Source of the DNA: Rhynchospora pubera
Lineage: Eukaryota > Streptophyta > Magnoliopsida > Poales > Cyperaceae
Assembly: GCA_028095005.1 (NCBI GenBank)
Contig: CM051461.1
Span: forward strand, 60,927,840 to 60,991,839
Length of the DNA: 64,000 bases
Reading direction: 5' to 3'
The notes below the pieces were generated by a model. That model searched no databases, was not told where the DNA came from, and saw only the letters and a program-made list of their open reading frames with translations. This document shows positions 48,254-61,288 of the stretch, piece by piece (the stretch's first letter is position 1; each line of letters begins with the position of its first letter). Made by a program: the position numbers and the translations under genes.

Positions 48254-50623
48254 CTAAAACCAATTTGATTCCTCGAAATCTCTGAACTTCCTTAAATATT
48301 TCTCCATTTGGTCTCTTGATTTAGCCCAATCTACTTTCTCGATTACTGTTTGTGGGTCATCCCTTTCACTCTGTAGTCAATATGGCAAAACTTAGAATCA
48401 GAAATGACATCAACTCTGAAATCAAGATCTATATTAAAAGTAAGATTTTAAAACAATTCAATATATAATAATTCTAGTACCTCATTAATAACTTTGAAAG
48501 AGGTCCCACCATCACGGATTAAAAGTAAATCATGTCTTCTATCCCTCGTTTTCCCCTCTGGTACAGAAACCTGCAAAAAATAAAAACAACTTCACACCGA
48601 TTTCTATTTTCTGCATATCATGTCAGAAACTAAAATGCATGAAAAGAGGCTGCAATACATAAATCAGCAAAAACTTACAATCACTTTGGCCCGTGTTATG
48701 GACTTTGCTTTCGAATCAATTACATAAATTTCTTCAAAATCAAGCACAAACTCACCATCACTTCTCCTCCTATTATTGTAATGTTTGGTTAAAAAAACCT
48801 GCAAAAAGGCGTCAATAGTGAAAAGCTTTTCCTGCATATAATCATGAATATATTGATAGGAATTTTCATTTACTATGAAGTGTATGTACCTTCAGAATCT
48901 CTGTATCGGTTTTATATAACGGGCTCCTAGGGCCATCTACTGGTGGCTCTGTAGTATTGTACAGCACATAATCTTTCTTTGAGCATCGAATCAACTAGCA
49001 TTTCAGAAGTAATAATACTGTTAAATAATTGCATTTTCGAACTAATAATTTGAACACAACATACTGTTAGGATCATGAGCTTCAATTTTGTTCCCATCAA
49101 TTGCATGCAGCCATGTGCCATATCAATCCCTTGAATTGAGTTTACATGAGATTGAATTGAGAACATTTTATGAATAGGCTTCTCCTAGTTTCCTTTTATA
49201 GGCCATGAACGAAACAAAAGAAATAGTAACAGGTGTAAGAGTCCAAAATTTCTACTAACTACCATTTCTCCTTCACATCTCAACTACTGCCTAGAAGGAG
49301 AAATAAATACAGGAACAACATGAAATTCTGAGATTGGAAAATGAAAAAGATAGCATTGGGTGGGTATATGCTGAAGGAAGATAAAAGGGAGGGTATTTCT
49401 GTCATGAAATTATGCGCTTGACTTTTTTCAATTGAAAAAATGATTAAAAATAACATGAAGGGATTATATGCATTATATACACGATTAGAGGGGTTTATTT
49501 CCAGTTTTGAAGATTACACGGGGTTATTTTCAGTTGAAGAAGATTAGAGGGGGTTATATCCAATTTTTTTTCAATATAACATAATATTATCAAAACAAAG
49601 GCAGTTTAGGGAATAAAAGTTAATAATACCTTTTTAGGCATAGGAGCAAGAACCCTGGGAATTGAGTAAACATCAGTATCTGGGGGACTAACATACATCT
49701 GTTTGCACAAAGCAAATATGAAAGTTAATACTTAGCATTCATTACTTAGGTCTTGTGTTTCATTCTACTGTTAGTATGCATTGGTGCTGGGTAAATATGG
49801 GTTCGGTATGCACAGTACACAGGTAGTGGAGTCCAAAAGCATATCTGAGTTAATATTACTTGCCAAGTAATGTTTAAATATACTTGTATTTCAATGGTAT
49901 TGCCTAGGTTGCCTAGGGAGTCAAGAGTGCATTGCTGCAACTGAAATCCTCTCCTGTGCTGGGACGGTTCCAAAGCACATCTAGACCCAAAATCTTTCTG
50001 GTAATACACTAAAGGAAGCCAATGTGGGAGTTGTAAATACCATGACTCAAAAACCATGCATAAATTTTACACGAATAAGCATTAAAACAACAAATATTGA
50101 AACACTCTAGTCTCACCTCTCTGAAATCATAAACATCATCATCTGGATCCGGTGCTTTTCTGATGAAGAAGTCACAATCCAAAAGGCTAAATTTATGAAA
50201 TTCCTCCTCATTGATTCTATATCCGACGACAGTCTCCGCCTCCCAGCCGAGCGTGCTAACGAACCCTCCACTGGAGAGAGGCGCGAGGGCGAGGGCGACA
50301 TCCTCTCCAGTATCCTCTTTGGTGGCACCAATCAACAGCTTGTCGTACTCGATTTCGTAGTCTTCCTCGTTGTCGTCGTCATCTTCTGCTTCAAAGTCGA
50401 AGAAGTCGCCTCCGAGGAAATCGAGGCTCTCTACGTCGTCGCCACCGCCGGCGCGGACTGAGAGGTCGCGCCCAAGACGGCGCTGGTGGTGGTGGAGGTG
50501 GCGGAGGGAGGAGAAGGGTTTGAGAGTGACAGGTAGGGTTAGGGTTTTAGGAGGGTTTGAGAGGCGAGAGCAGAGAAGAAGAGATGGCGAAGAGGGAAGC
50601 GAGAAGAGAGCAGTTTCTATCAT
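48254..50623 (-). CDS. PAP8: PAP8/pTAC6, plastid RNA-polymerase-associated protein (6 exons, 335 aa)
   Basis: Subunit associated with the plastid-encoded RNA polymerase, needed for chloroplast biogenesis; the Arabidopsis protein is reported in plastid and nucleus. Exons (minus order): 50117-50623, 49630-49698, 48890-48994, 48679-48798, 48481-48570, 48254-48370; all phase 0, GT-AG, 1008 nt. The first about 55 residues are Ser/Leu/Arg-rich with few acids (transit peptide). A strongly acidic stretch follows (about 60-95, EAEDDDDNEEDYEIEYDKLL). The conserved C-terminal half includes VSPPDTDVYSIPRVLAPMP, VFLTKHYNNRRRSDGEF and FEEIYVIDSKAKSITRAKV, ending ESNWF. The basic KHYNNRRR patch could be a nuclear signal. 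The name is from memory of these blocks and the matching length; no search was run. It looks intact. Confidence 0.75.
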
Positions 50624-53143
50624 TTTTGTATTTTCAAAAGCATCAGATAAAAGAGCAACTCTTCTTTAGAAACTAGGAAGGAAGACTGGAAGAGCGGTCA
50701 GATAAGCTTTGACTCATACATACTATGCCTTCGCTCTCAATTCTCATATAACTTTTCTGCGGCGTATATCTTTGTAGTAAAGTGTACAGCTTTAATCTGC
50801 ACCGTGGGTCCAGCAATTTTTTATTGCTAGGACTAGGAGAGACTATGTCTATGGTCGACTGGACATGGACGCGGTTTGTCCATGCGTTCTGTCACTGAAT
50901 TTATTGTTACTTGCATTTTCAATAGCAAACATCCCGTTGCATTTAGCAATTCCCGTGGGAAACCCATTTCCATCTGATGCCACATAATCCACTTCCTGGG
51001 ACGGAAGCAAGGTGCCGACTACCTCCAATAATGGCATGTTGAACGGGAGCAATAAAAATCAACCACATCATCTTGGAGGATCATGTTCATGTATATTACA
51101 TAGGCAGGAAGCTCGGTCGCCCATCCCTGCTCACTCTCAACAGTTCTAGTCTGCACACAAAATATGGAAAACAAAATTGTATTCCCAAAGTAGGAAAAGA
51201 AAAACTGAAATAATTATCCGACAACAAATTAAATGATTTCCGAATTACAAATAAGTAAAATTATGATAAGCAAGGTATTTAATTTGATAATAATTCAAAA
51301 TTATTTGACCACCAATCAAGTGTCACAAATTTCAATTGCGTCAAATTGGATAATTTAAATTTTTATTTTGATAAACTTTTGATTTGTCGTCGTGATTTTA
51401 AGAAATTCAACTCATTCTAACAACAAATCTCATCAATATACAATACTTGTTCCTTTTTTAAGAAAAAAAAATTGTGTTCAAGAAAAAAAACAAAAGTAAG
51501 AAGAACAAATAGAAAATAATAGTGAGGAACAACTTTAATTTTTGAGGTCGTCATTAAGTCGGAAAAAATTTAGAATACTGAAGCAGAAGCACTTGTATAG
51601 ATTAGGACTCTCCTTCAACAACAACTATAAAATAATTAGGAATTTCCTTCAACAAAAATCTACCACAATTTTGGATTCTCTTCAACAAGAATTGCTCTCA
51701 ACTTTTTTTCTTGTGTCTTCTCTCTTGAATCTATTTCTATAATAGCAAAGAGATCTCAAATAAATTCACTCATAAGTTGGTAATATAGAAGTAGGAACGA
51801 GGCGCCGGGGGGGGGGCAAAGGATTGCGAAAGACGCTTTAGGTACTCGTTTAGGGTTTGTTTCGATAGTTAGGGAGATCGAAGGGAGATGATGAAAGAGT
51901 AAATTTATGTTAATTACTTACCCTACAAAACTATTCAAAAAATTAAGAGAAAATTTTCACCTCGTCTAACCTCCAATTAATTGATTTTGTTTTCCAAAAT
52001 TGAATTTTTGTAATGTGACATTTCTTTCGTATTTTACCTCACTTCACATCCCTTTAAAATTTTGTATAAAGCACAATAAAAATTTACTCCAAACACTATA
52101 AATATTTTTTTTAGCTAAAAATACCTCTAGGAATTTTTTTTTTTTTGCAAATTATAATTTTGTCAACTAGATTTTTGACATTTTTTGTCTTGAATTTGCT
52201 TCAAAGATTAAATAATTTCATTATTAGCTCATGAATGACTTTATATTTTAGATCTCAACATAACACCTAGATTTATTTATTTATTTATTTATTTTTATCT
52301 CTTGAATTTATTTCTATCTAATAGCAAAGAGATCTAAAATTGATGCACTCATAGGTTAGTAACAAAGAATCGATGAGCGGACAAAAGACTACGAGAGGCG
52401 TGTAAGTACAATTTTTCTTCCGTAGGAAAATCGAGAAGAGATGTAAACATGATTTATTTTTGTTTGTCATTTGTTCCATTATATTATGATGAAATGAAAG
52501 GTAACGAAAAATTTTCATCTCATGCACCAATATAGATCCTGACCCTCCGAATTGAAGTGTTCTAGAATGTGATATTATTTCCTTTTCTTTCTTTACCTAA
52601 CTTTCTCTCTGAATTTTTTACGAAATACAAGCCTCAAAAATTAAATAATTTAAGTATTAGCTTAATCACTAAACATTTTAGACCTCATCATGACATATAA
52701 ATTTGTTTTTTCCTTTCTTAAAAGCAGAATTCCACAATATCTACAAGACTGCAACCCATAATTTGCATATAAATAAAGATCTACGGAGTTCTTTTTTTAA
52801 TTATATTAATATTAATATTAAGAATAAATATAATGAAAAGTTTTGTTATAGTCTTATAGATAAATTTTTTTGTGCATAATTTCTTAACCCCCGCTAAAAT
52901 TAAAATCGATCATTCTTATGAACAAACGAACGAAAAACTCATCGCGGTATAATTTCCAACATAGATGGAACAAATGGGCTCTCTTTTGTAGTTTTGTGCC
53001 GTCACTACAAACTTCGCCTCTTTACCTCAAATCCTTTTTTAATTTGAAGTTCTAAACCCTTCTCCTCTCTTCTCCGATAAAACCCTAACCCACAAAACCC
53101 CTTCTCCTCTCTCTCTCTCTCTCTCTCTCTGATCTGCACTGCC
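50624..53143. other. Divergent intergenic region between PAP8 and RDM4
   Basis: It holds the promoters of two divergently transcribed genes. Segments around 51718-52000 and 52299-52600 are diverged direct copies (AATAGCAAAGAGATCTAAA, then ACTCATA(A/G)GTT, then GAAAATTTTCA(C/T)CTC), an old duplication. A run of nine G's lies near 51809. A (CT)n pyrimidine tract at 53107-53130 sits in the probable RDM4 5' UTR. Confidence 0.5.
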
Positions 53144-56100
53144 ATGGCGCAATTCGACGGGCCTTCTAGCTCTTCGTCTTCCTCGCCTCCGACTCCGCCT
53201 CCCGATTTGGCGAATGAAAAACCAGTAATTGTTAGGGTCAAGAGAAAACTTACCCAGGCCAGATTTGATGCATTCTGTAAGATTCTTACCATTCTATTTG
53301 TTTATCAAACAATCAGAAGGATGTTTTATCTTCCTCTTTTGTGGTTATTTATGTACCAGCTTTCTGGTTTCAGGGCTTGAGATTAATGAGAGACCTTCTA
53401 AGAAAGCCTTACTGGATTTTGGGGCACTCTCCATTTCTGATTCGACAACACAAAACGGTTTTGTTTCGTATTTCTTAGTATTCTTTTTAGTTTGGTTTTG
53501 GTTATAAATTTAATCAGTTGTGTGCTTTTTGTTTCAGTTGAGGAGGAGCCAAAGTCAAAGAAGCTTTTTGTGCACCATGTTGAGACTATAACTGAATCTG
53601 ATGCAATTGGAAGTGTTTTACATTCTTTCCTGGTTAGTTTATAATTTCACAATAATTGAACAATTAATGAAATAACAAATTTGGTTTGAAATGGTCAATT
53701 GGTCACTCCAGATTTGTGCGCTAAAGAGGAACACTCTAAACATGGAAGAATCTGTATTAGTCATGTTAACTAAGCTCTCAGTTAATATTTATCAATTCCA
53801 TATACTGTGACTGTGCTGTTACAAAATAGGGAAGGCCGCAATATAAACAAACTCCTATTCTGGGGGCCAATTTTATCATGCCATGCTTGTAATTGTTGGA
53901 AGTATCGTTAACAGTTGAAATTACTTGTGTGCTAATTTGAAAATATTTACTCACAATTATATCTGTTTTTTTTTATGAACTCAATTATATCTGTTACCTT
54001 CATGTTTTCTGTATGGTATCTTCTCCTGACTTTACTGTTGTGTATTCAGATTAAAAAGTTAATAATTTCATTTTGCTTCCTCTGTTCATGTTTTGTGTTA
54101 TGTCAGACTGATTCTAATGTTTCAAAAGAAAAGAAAATTGAGGAGAGGAAGAGAGCATTCAAGCTGGGAAAAGTGAGTACCTTCTTTTTCTTTGGCTAAC
54201 TATTGAATATTTATTTCTCAATAAGTAATCTCGCAGTTTGTTTCACTGTTTATTTTTTGTATTTCTCATTTAATTCCCCTCAAAACAATCTCACAAGTTA
54301 ATTCATTGTGAACAGAAGCCAGATGAGCTGAAGCAAGGTGCTAGACAAAAGCACGAGGTACCCTGATTTTATTTCATTATCCAATTAATATTCTGTGTTT
54401 GTATCTTTTAATGGATAGAAATTATGTATCAGTAAGTGATATGGCATTTTTGAAAGACTAAAGGATTAGAGGTGGCTATTTATGCAAGTACATTTTATTC
54501 TTCTTTGTTCCCAAACTTATGATTTTTTTTAAGTGGAAATTTATGAATAATTGACCATATGGATAAACAAAATAAAAAATTATGCAATTCATTTATTTTA
54601 GTAATAATGGAGATGATCAGATGAAACACAGAAGAGTGAATGTAGTTATGAGCTCTTTGAATAAATATACATTTTTTTCTAATAAATTATAAATGATTGG
54701 AATTTATACTTGGAGTTTTGATAATCAAGAGTAAACAATATATAAATCAGTCAGTCCAGAATGGTCCGCCCGAAATGAGTTGGGATTGGATGTGTACTAA
54801 CAAGTAGCTTTTGGACTTGGACATTCACTCTTGGATGTATCTTTTTGTAATTTAAATTGAAATTGTAATAGGCCACCTGACTTATCTGGACCATATATCA
54901 TACATGTATGGTATGCGATTTTTTTATGTGTGTCAGGCAGCATAAGTTTTGATAAAGGTTTTTGTTATCTTTTTCTAATTTTAATTCAGGAGATGGCAAG
55001 GCATGCGAGATTTGAACAAATATGGAAAAGTCGAAAGGATTCCTTGAAGGAGGTATGCCATCTATATGATGTTCTTCAAGTTGATGCTACCGATGATACA
55101 CCTTCGAAGACCAAAAAGAAAAGGTAAGGGGTCATGAATTTGCCTTTGACAAAGTTCATACTTTTCTTTTCTTCATCTGGCTTAGTCAAAGATCATATGC
55201 ATTTATGTACCAGCCATTGTATTGCAGATCAAAACCTCTGGTAAAAAATACATGTTAGCAGCTTAGTAATTTGTCTTAAGGTTTAATTTATTGATCATCT
55301 CTCTCTTCCTCTGCAGAGATATTGCTGTGGAAGAGGAAGCTATATTGTGCAACTATTTACCCCTACTTCGGGAGCACATTCCCTCAGCAGCCACCACAAT
55401 TGAATCTGATATATTTTCAGTCTACTCAGAAGGTATCTAATTTTGTATTTCATTTTGTGGATCCTAATAATAAAGTGTTTATAAAAGGTGTGTTTCTCTT
55501 TAATATACATATATTGTTCAAATCTCGCATGTGGTCTAGTAGCTCAGGTGGTAAGAGCACTGGACTCTCTTCTAAGAGGTCCAGGGTTCAAGCCCGCATG
55601 CTTGCGATAGGCTTGGCGAGCCAGCGTAAAAACTCAGCCATATATACAAGAAATGACCAGGGTCGGGGGTGTCATTTCTAGCCTACCCCAACTTGTTTGG
55701 GACAAAAGGCTCTGACTTTTCATATTGTTTCATCACAGAGGATTATGTGTATGACCTTTATACAGTGGAGAAAGATGGTGATACTAAAATGGAAGATATT
55801 CAGGCCAACTATCCTCTGTAAGACTGTCTTGAACCCTTGAATTTTCTTTTGTATGGTATTTGGAAAAACCGCACAAAATATGCCATGCTTTTGGCAATTG
55901 CTGCAAAATTTCTCAAGTATTGAACTAGCACCCAAAACATTTCTTTTAGTGGCTGTTTGGATCGGAGGAAATTGAGATACACGGTGTAAATACAAATCTA
56001 GTGATCGAGTTGCAGGAATATGGCTTGTATTTTATTTATTTTTCTTTGTTTTATTGTGCATGAGCTCTAGTTACAGTAGTGCCAAAACAAATCCTTATAT

Positions 56101-57174
56101 AATGTAAACATTCATGATACACTTACGTGTTGTGTCCCCTTTTCTTCTCCTTCAAAACATTGCTCAAGTGATTCATTGTTTGCAACCCAATCAAAAAGCA
56201 GTGCAGTCAATGGCGCTCCTTAGGAATTAGAAACCAGTGTAAATCATCGAACTGGAGTGTTTGGAACAACTCATATTGACTTAGTTGCGGTAACTCTAGC
56301 TTCCCTTTGACCCTCAGTTACTGGATTCCAAACAGCCCTCTTTCTGCAGCTAATTTATGTTCACTAGACTTTTTGCAGCTAATTTCTGGGAAAGTTTTCA
56401 GGTTTGCTCCTGATATAGCTTGCATTATGGTGTTGTAAAGTTAACCTTAATTAAAATTAAGCATCGATTGATGAAAGTGGCTAGTTAGCTTCAATTTTTG
56501 TTTGATTAAAGCTTGGTTTTTTACATATGGCCATAGCTTGCAAACGTCTCAAAAAACAGGCTCAAATAAATTTAGGTACTTCATACAAATATTTTGACTA
56601 TTAAGTTCTGTTCATGCTTTTTTTCCCCCTTTCTATTGAAGGGTGCAAGTGGATAATGGAGATGATGATGACTATTATGATGGCCCGCCAAAATCTGATT
56701 ATGATACTGATGATTCCAATGGTAACATATCAGTCCCATCATATTGAGCTTCTCAATTTTTTTTATATATATATATAAAGAAAACTAGGAGAGTATTAGT
56801 TAGTATTTCTTTTATCATGTTTTATGTATTTACTAGAACAATGCATGGTTGTATTTTTTTTTTTTACAAAAAAAAAATCAACTTTCTAGGCATACTCTAG
56901 AATTGATGGCTGATTTTGCTGATGTGATGCAACAATGGCGTCCCATTATATATGATTTTCTGTTAAACTTGAAAAACACTACTATTTTAATGCTTTTTTT
57001 TTGTGTGTGTGTGGCATTGTAGCTGAAGATAATCCAGCATTTGATTATCCCGAAGAAGAAGATTCTGATGAAGAAGAGGAGAGAGATCCGTTTGATTACT
57101 TTGAAAATGATTCTGACGCGTATGAAGTTGTGGAATTTGGTTCGGATGAGGATGAGGAGAGAGAGGTGCCTTGA
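53144..57174 (+). CDS. RDM4: RDM4/DMS4, Iwr1-type transcription factor (10 exons, 326 aa)
   Basis: Plant homologue of yeast Iwr1, which helps RNA polymerase II assemble and enter the nucleus; in plants it also serves Pol IV/Pol V and RNA-directed DNA methylation. Exons: 53144-53276, 53374-53457, 53538-53632, 54107-54172, 54316-54357, 54990-55123, 55317-55432, 55739-55817, 56642-56721, 57023-57174; all GT-AG, 981 nt in frame. The N-terminus is Ser/Pro-rich then VIVRVKRKLTQARFDAFWLE. The middle is basic with AFKLGKKPDELKQ and FEQIWKSRK. The Iwr1 domain is VYDLY followed by YPLVQVDNGDDDDYYDGPPK and SDYDTDDSNAEDNPAFDYP, then a very acidic tail ending EREVP. The start ATG sits in GCCATGG context after a pyrimidine-rich leader. 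Intron 7 contains an Au-like SINE. Confidence 0.9.
55531..55720 (+). mobile_element. Au-like SINE in RDM4 intron 7
   Basis: It has a tRNA-like head with A box TAGCTCAGGTG (55540-55550) and B box GGTTCAAGCC (55585-55594). It ends with CTACCCCAACTTGTTTGGGA and AAAGGCTCTG, the conserved 3' tail of the plant Au SINE family. The target duplication is uncertain; CATATATTGTT and CATATTGTTT lie near the two ends. Confidence 0.8.
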
Positions 57175-57821
57175 AAAATGGGCCATAGTTGAGCTATTAG
57201 GCTTAGAATTAGCGTTATCAAACAAAAAGTTGTTCATATTGTGCGCTCAAATGTGTTCCTTTGGAGTGTATTAATTATTAGTTGTTCATCTGATTATTGT
57301 CTTTGTACTGTACATGCTGCGACCCCTCAATTGGCCTAGTTGCCTAAAAAGTATCACAGCCTCGGAAAAAGTTGGGAAAGGTTTTTCTTGAGCCTTTTCC
57401 TAACCGTACAATCTAGTGACAAAAATCTGACATAGTTTGAAGGAGAGTTAGTCGCCGTAAACTTCTAAATAGATCAGAATTTTTGTTGTACTTGTTTCAG
57501 CATGTAGTGCATTATAATAAATTCTTATTCATATTCTTAATTGTACGTCATAAAACTTCCACGCTTAAATATGGACGTATCACGCATGCAGTATGAAATT
57601 AACTAAATGAACATTTTATAAAATATTATGCAGTAATAAAACTAAAATATGTATTTATTATTTATATATATAAAGTAATAAAATGAATGTAGACCGAGGA
57701 TTTTTTTTTTTTTTGACAATTGCCCGTAGACCTAGGATTCTTTGTACCGAACGGCAAACGATCCGCCTTTGTAGCAAGTAATAACAAATCCCCACTAATT
57801 CAATTCGTAGTTTCGTATAAG
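57175..57821. other. 3' flank of RDM4, nothing recognised
   Basis: AT-rich sequence with the probable RDM4 3' UTR at its start. No gene seen. Confidence 0.4.
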
Positions 57822-58110
57822 GATGGCCATTAGAGTGTCTGCAGGCAACCTAAACCTGCTCAATCAAAATCCCGTGCGTGCCTGTGCCTGGCGAGACAGC
57901 TTGCCTGCTCCACCCATTGGCTTTCCTTCGTCGTGCTTGTGCCTGTGCCTGCCTGCGGTTGCCTTCAGGTGGCTGAGGTAGATTAATCGGACGGCGAGGT
58001 TGTCAGGTGGCTGAGGTAGATTGATCCGACGGTGAGATGTGAGGGTAGCGGAGCATCGTTTGATTTTAAGAGAGAGAGAGAGTTCGGAGAAAGCATGGAG
58101 CTGTTGCGAC

Positions 58111-58779
58111 TAGGGCTGAAAATGGTAGCCGTTTCAACCGTTCTTTCGTTTCGTTTCGTCCGGAACTGAACGATAACGGATAAGGATTTCAGTTTCGTTT
58201 AAGGAACGGAACAACCAACGCAAATAAAAATATTGTTTCGTCTCAGAACGGAACGATTAGTGAAACTGGTACGTTTCGTGGTCGTTTATTTCGCGCATTT
58301 CGTCTAAATTTTTTTTTTATGGTTTTATTATTAGATTGCAGAGGACCTCAGCAGAGAGATCGAGGGAGAAATGAGTAAAATTAGATTTCTACATTGTCGC
58401 TCCGTCATTTCTCCGCCGAACACAGTCACATCTATCTCTCTCGCCTCTGCACCACCGAGTACAATCGCCGTCGAGAGCAAGAGGTGATTATAGTGCCTCC
58501 TCCCCCTTTCCCGCGTGACCTAACCTGTCATTTCTTTATCTCTGTTTCATACAAAATGCAGAATAGTTTATTTTCTTACATCTTAATAAAATGCAAAATA
58601 GTTAGGTAGTCAAAGACGGTTATAACTGTTTTGATCGTTCCCATCAACGGAACAATCAACGCAACATGTGTTAAACGGATGCAACAATCAACGCAATAAG
58701 TATAAAAATTTCGTACATCAATGCAACGGTTAACGAAAATGACCACTTTCGTGGTCGTTTTCCACGTTATGCACCTCTA
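58111..58779. mobile_element. hAT-like element, 669 bp
   Basis: Left TAGGGCTGAAAATGG, right read inward TAGAGGTGCATAACGTGG. Flanks are GTTGCGAC (58103-58110) and CTTGCGAC (58780-58787), 7 of 8 identical. It is a compact relative of the 7.3-kb element at 24656-31988: both arms and the internal segment (ATTGCAGAG, TTCTCCGCCGAA) are shared. Non-coding. Confidence 0.75.
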
Positions 58780-58787
58780 CTTGCGAC

Positions 58788-60191
58788 CGAAAATTTAGAA
58801 AATAATATTAAATTAATATAATATATTAAAAATAATATCAATATAATAATATTTTTTAAAATAGTATCACAAGATCGGAATCCCAGATTCCGACTGCAAG
58901 ATCGGAATCCCAGATTCCGACTGCAAGATCGGAATCTTGAATTCCGACCTTAGCTAAGATCGGAATCCGGAAATCCGACCTTAGCTAAGATCGGAATCCG
59001 GGATTCCGATCTTAGCTTTTTGCGTGCGAAATTTGAAATGACGTTTGGAGATGAGCATATTCATGTATGAAATTCGGATCCTTTGTGTCCCAGGGATTTG
59101 TCATATGGTGTTGCAAGTCACTAAAGTGGGGGTTGGACTATATATAACAACGTTTTTTTTTTTTCCTAACAGAAATTGCTAAATGCAACAGATTGTTTGT
59201 TATTGTAATATATTTTTTGTTAAAATACCCATCAATCAAGTGGTATAACTCGTCAATAACTTAACTAAGAGATCGATTGAGGAGTAATTTAGTCAAAGTA
59301 ATGTTGCAATAGTCTATTATTACTCTAGAATTTGTGATATTATAAAAAAGAAGCATTAATTGCTTTTTTTAGACATAAATTTTTCTTCATGTATTGCAAC
59401 ATGTGATACACTACTTGCTAAAAATTAGATAACATTGATTGTTTTTTTTTTAATTTCTTTACGACTAAAGAATAATGTCTTATACAATCTTGACAATTAT
59501 TTCTTCAATTTTGCCAAAAAAAAAAGGAAAAATATTATTGACATACTATTAATCTTATAAATTTATTGTGTGATAACTAATAAGTTTCTGTAATTTGATC
59601 ATTTGAGATTATTTGCCATCCATCAAATAATCGTACGTAATAGATAAATAATTGTGATGTTCAAGTTCATTTATGAACGGTAAAAATTACAATATATTTT
59701 CCTTATTAATTTATCATGTGTATGATGAACATGTAGTAAAAATTATATTTAAATTGTTGGAATATAATACTATAAATTATTTTTAATGATTGTCTGAACT
59801 ATAAAATTATAATTTATAAAATAACCAAAATCATTTAATACGAAATATAGTAATATTGATCGGTGTCCTCGATAATTTGCGCACAAAATTTAAAGAAAAC
59901 CCAACTCGCTACATCTCCATGGCTATGGCTGGCTGTACTATCATTTATGGATATGAAGGAGACAATATTATAATATTGCTCAGTGTGTTTAAGATCGGAA
60001 TATCAAAATATACACAAAGGCTAAGATCGGAATCCCAGATTCTGATCTTAGCCAAGGTCGGATTCCCGGATTCCGATCTTGCATTCGGAATCCCAGATTC
60101 CGATCTTGTGATACTATTTAAAAAAATGTTATTATATTGATATTATTTTTAATATATTATATTAATTTAATATTATTTTTTAAATTTTCGG
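58788..60191. mobile_element. MULE-type element 2 with repeat-built TIRs
   Basis: Ends CGAAAATTTAG and AAATTTTCGG with inverted repeats near 200 bp. The inner TIR consists of tandem AAGATCGGAATCCCAGATTC units, four to five on the left. It is flanked by ACTTGCGAC at 58779-58787 and 60192-60200, so it inserted into the right-hand duplication of the hAT element and is the younger of the two. Same family as 23204-24444. The interior is AT-rich without a transposase. Confidence 0.78.
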
Positions 60192-60361
60192 ACTTGCGAC
60201 TAGGGCAGGTGCCTGTGGGCCCGCCTGTGTATGGCCCGTTACGTTTAAAAAACCCATCCTTATCTTACCTATTTTAGTTTTGGGCCAGGCAAGCTCTGCT
60301 CCTGCATCCAGGCAGGTACATGCAGGCTGATGGACTTCGGGTCATTATGACCATCCCTACT

Positions 60362-61288
60362 GTCTTTCGTACAATAACAGTGTGAGTTGAGATCAGCACC
60401 CCAAACCCAAACCCTAGTCCCACACCACACCACACCACACGTACAAAAAGTAAAGTTGTCACTTCGTCTTGATGAAGATGAAGTGGGTTTGTTTAGTGCG
60501 TCCATCTCATCTCCGACAGTGATTCCCAAACTCAGTAGTCAGTACTCACTCTCTTCTACTCCTCCTCCCTCGGCTCGGTAATGTACGTACGGCCACTCCT
60601 TGAGCTGCCTCACTTTCATTATTTTTCTGACTTCAATTTTCCCTTCATTTTATGCTTTATCAAGTTATCCTATCCTTACAAATACGTGCTGCTTCTTTCT
60701 AGTGCTATTATTATTATGCGTGGTGTTACCAATACCATGTTTTTTGTAATTGCCATTTCGGAGATGCAAAATGATCTGGTACTGCCTTGATTTATTGCTT
60801 AGATCTTCAACTTAGGTACTGACTAGTGTAATAGTACTGAGTTTAGAGATGATTATTAAAGTAATTACTTCATCTATTGATCTTTCTTTTGCTACATTAC
60901 AATGCTTTACTATTATTGGAAAGTTTGCAACTCAACTCAACTCTTACTGCCCTCAACTAACCCCACTTAAGCATAAATGAAGAATATAAAATTAACAATA
61001 ATTGTGTTAGATTATTTTTACACAGAAAGAGGAATATGGCAGTAACTGTAAGTGTTACTACCAGCATGGTAATTGGAAGCTGATCTCATTGCAATTCTAC
61101 CAACCTGCAAGACCTCACTTATGCAGAGTCTATTCACTTTTCTTTGATTTTCATTCTGTAGGGAATCCACTGGTCAATTTTAGACACCCTTCTTTGATTC
61201 ATCTGGTACTCTGACAGTCTGACCCACGTGATAATACCATCGACGTCAAACAAGAATCTACAAGTTGTGTGCTGACCATAGCAACCCA
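60362..61288. other. Spacer and leader of PPR copy 3
   Basis: No gene seen. A short match to the other PPR leaders (GGGAATCCACTGGTCAATTTTAG near 61161) lies before the start. An acceptor-like ACAAG at 61264 leaves room for an upstream exon. Confidence 0.4.

Larger units (their letters stand above)
57822..60361. mobile_element. Outer element of a nested set (TIR AGGATGGCCAT)
   Basis: AAGGATGGCCATTAGAG at the left and, read inward from the right, AGGGATGGTCATAATGAC suggest a terminal inverted repeat. CTG-rich words (GCCTGTGCCTG, CAGGCAGGTAC) follow in both arms. No clean target duplication was found. The hAT (58111-58779) and MULE (58788-60191) lie inside it. Confidence 0.4.

Noticed and set aside
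50195..50669. Plus-strand frames of 88 and 99 codons
   Set aside because: Antisense shadows of PAP8 exon 1, whose splicing and composition support the minus strand.
55531..55605. tRNA gene
   Set aside because: A and B boxes are present but no full cloverleaf with acceptor pairing; the Au tail shows it is the head of a SINE.
61265..61288. PPR copy 3 start at 61265
   Set aside because: Also a TTG codon; the first ATG is 61289.
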